Assembly (NCBI GenBank): GCA_965226475.1
Contig: CBDDDJ010000002.1
Coordinates: 558,001-622,000 of the forward strand
From: JASLMY01 sp965226475
GTDB taxonomy: Bacteria > Pseudomonadota > Alphaproteobacteria > GCA-2731375
Direction: 5' to 3'
Length of the DNA: 64,000 bases
Below the pieces are notes generated by a model that was not told where the DNA came from, did no database searches, and saw only the letters and a program-made list of their open reading frames with translations. The translations under genes and the position numbers were made by a program. Positions within the stretch are counted from its first letter, which is position 1. Each line of letters opens with the position of its first letter. This document shows, piece by piece, positions 63,455 to 64,000 of this stretch.

Positions 63455-64000
63455 CTAGAACAGCCCCTCGATGCGGCCCTGGTCGTCGATGTGGATGGCT
63501 TCCGCCGCCGGCACGCGGGGCAGGCCCGGCATGGTCATGATCTCGCCGCAGATGACGACGATGAACTCGGCGCCGGCCGAAAGCCGCACCTCGCGGACCG
63601 GGATCACGTGGCCCGACGGCGCCCCCTTCAGGTTGCCGTCGGTCGAGAAACTGTACTGGGTCTTGGCGATGCAGATCGGGAAGTGGCCGTGGCCCGCCGC
63701 CTCGAACCCCGCCAGCTGGTCGACCACCCGCTTCTCGGCCGCGATATCGGCGGCGCCGTAAATCTTCTGCGCCACTGTCCGGACCTTCTCCAGCAAGCCC
63801 ATGTCGTCGGGATAGAGCGGCTGGAAGTCGGCGGTGCCGCCGTCCGCCAGCTCGACCACCGTCCTGGCCAGATCCTCGGTCCCGGCACCGCCATTGGCCC
63901 AGTGGCTGCAGACGTGGGCCGCGACGCCGCGCGCGGCGCAGAACTCGCGCACCGCCTCCATTTCCTCCACCGTGTCGGCGTTGAACTGGTTGACCGCGAC
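63455..64000 (-). CDS. fhs: Formate-tetrahydrofolate ligase, C-terminal part (cut by window edge)
   Basis: C-terminal about 181 residues of the enzyme that makes 10-formyl-THF from formate, ATP and THF. The frame remains open to the window end. Signatures include VAVNQFNADT at the edge, VAAHVCSHWANGGAG, AQKIYGAADI, LPICIAKTQYSFS-like (here FPICIAKTQYSFS) and the PGLP motif near the end. The N-terminal two thirds lie outside the window. Confidence 0.95.
   Translation of the reverse strand, partial: VAVNQFNADTVEEMEAVREFCAARGVAAHVCSHWANGGAGTEDLARTVVELADGGTADFQPLYPDDMGLLEKVRTVAQKIYGAADIAAEKRVVDQLAGFEAAGHGHFPICIAKTQYSFSTDGNLKGAPSGHVIPVREVRLSAGAEFIVVICGEIMTMPGLPRVPAAEAIHIDDQGRIEGLF

Overview
GC-rich, gene-dense bacterial DNA, most likely from an alphaproteobacterium of Rhodospirillales type. 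This is inferred from the hisB-DUF2628-hisH-hisA-hisF order, the trxB-lsrB pair, and the many flavin, 2-oxoglutarate and acyl-CoA catabolic enzymes. No rRNA or tRNA gene was recognised. Both window edges cut a gene: a hydantoin/Asp-Glu racemase on the left and formate-tetrahydrofolate ligase on the right.

Layout. 1-8.3 kb: racemase plus amidohydrolase, a FitAB/VapBC-like toxin-antitoxin pair, two luciferase-like monooxygenases, a small zinc-finger protein, a 1.3 kb gene-free stretch holding three perfect inverted repeats, and an MBL-fold hydrolase. 8.4-12.4 kb: ugd and galU (UDP-glucuronate supply), a cupin, then a pteridine reductase (folM-like) overlapping folB. 12.6-14.8 kb: trxB, an LsrB/VtlR-type LysR regulator, and downstream of it an unannotated AbcR-like small RNA with an intrinsic terminator. 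14.9-20.2 kb: a thiolase/OB-fold acyl-CoA pair and the late histidine genes with sixA at the end. 20.4-23.7 kb: an isochorismatase-like hydrolase and a complete IS21-family element. 24.2-29.3 kb: a MarR-ferredoxin-P450 unit, class II aldolase, isopenicillin-N-synthase-like dioxygenase and a 3-hydroxyisobutyrate-dehydrogenase-like reductase.

29.4-36.5 kb looks like a decay zone. A hybrid histidine kinase is split by an IS5-family element and also carries a nonsense codon. An iron-ADH-like gene has a frameshift, an acyl-CoA dehydrogenase has lost its normal stop, and a phytanoyl-CoA dioxygenase has lost a metal ligand and a loop. 36.6-45.1 kb returns to intact genes: a CHASE2 adenylate cyclase, a CysQ-like phosphatase, an ArsR regulator with an ArsP-like permease, a glycolate-oxidase-like enzyme, a thioesterase, a luciferase-like enzyme and a TauD-like dioxygenase with a probable 5' frameshift. 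45.2-53.3 kb holds a peptide-type ABC importer in an unusual +/-/+ arrangement, an amidohydrolase and a methyltransferase. 53.4-55.5 kb is a small graveyard with an HTH remnant, a frameshifted ParA and half of a DMT transporter. 55.6-62.1 kb is a tightly coupled unit: FlK-like thioesterase, a molybdopterin oxidoreductase with an incomplete N-terminal Cys motif, selA and selB. An IS1595-family element with a perfect 8-bp target duplication follows, then the 3' part of fhs.

Functionally the window is mostly catabolic and accessory genes around a few housekeeping operons. The most interesting points are the probable AbcR-type sRNA beside its likely LysR activator, and the molybdoenzyme translationally coupled to the selenocysteine machinery. 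Several single-base frameshifts (near 34280, 44262 and 54498) could be real decay or sequencing error.
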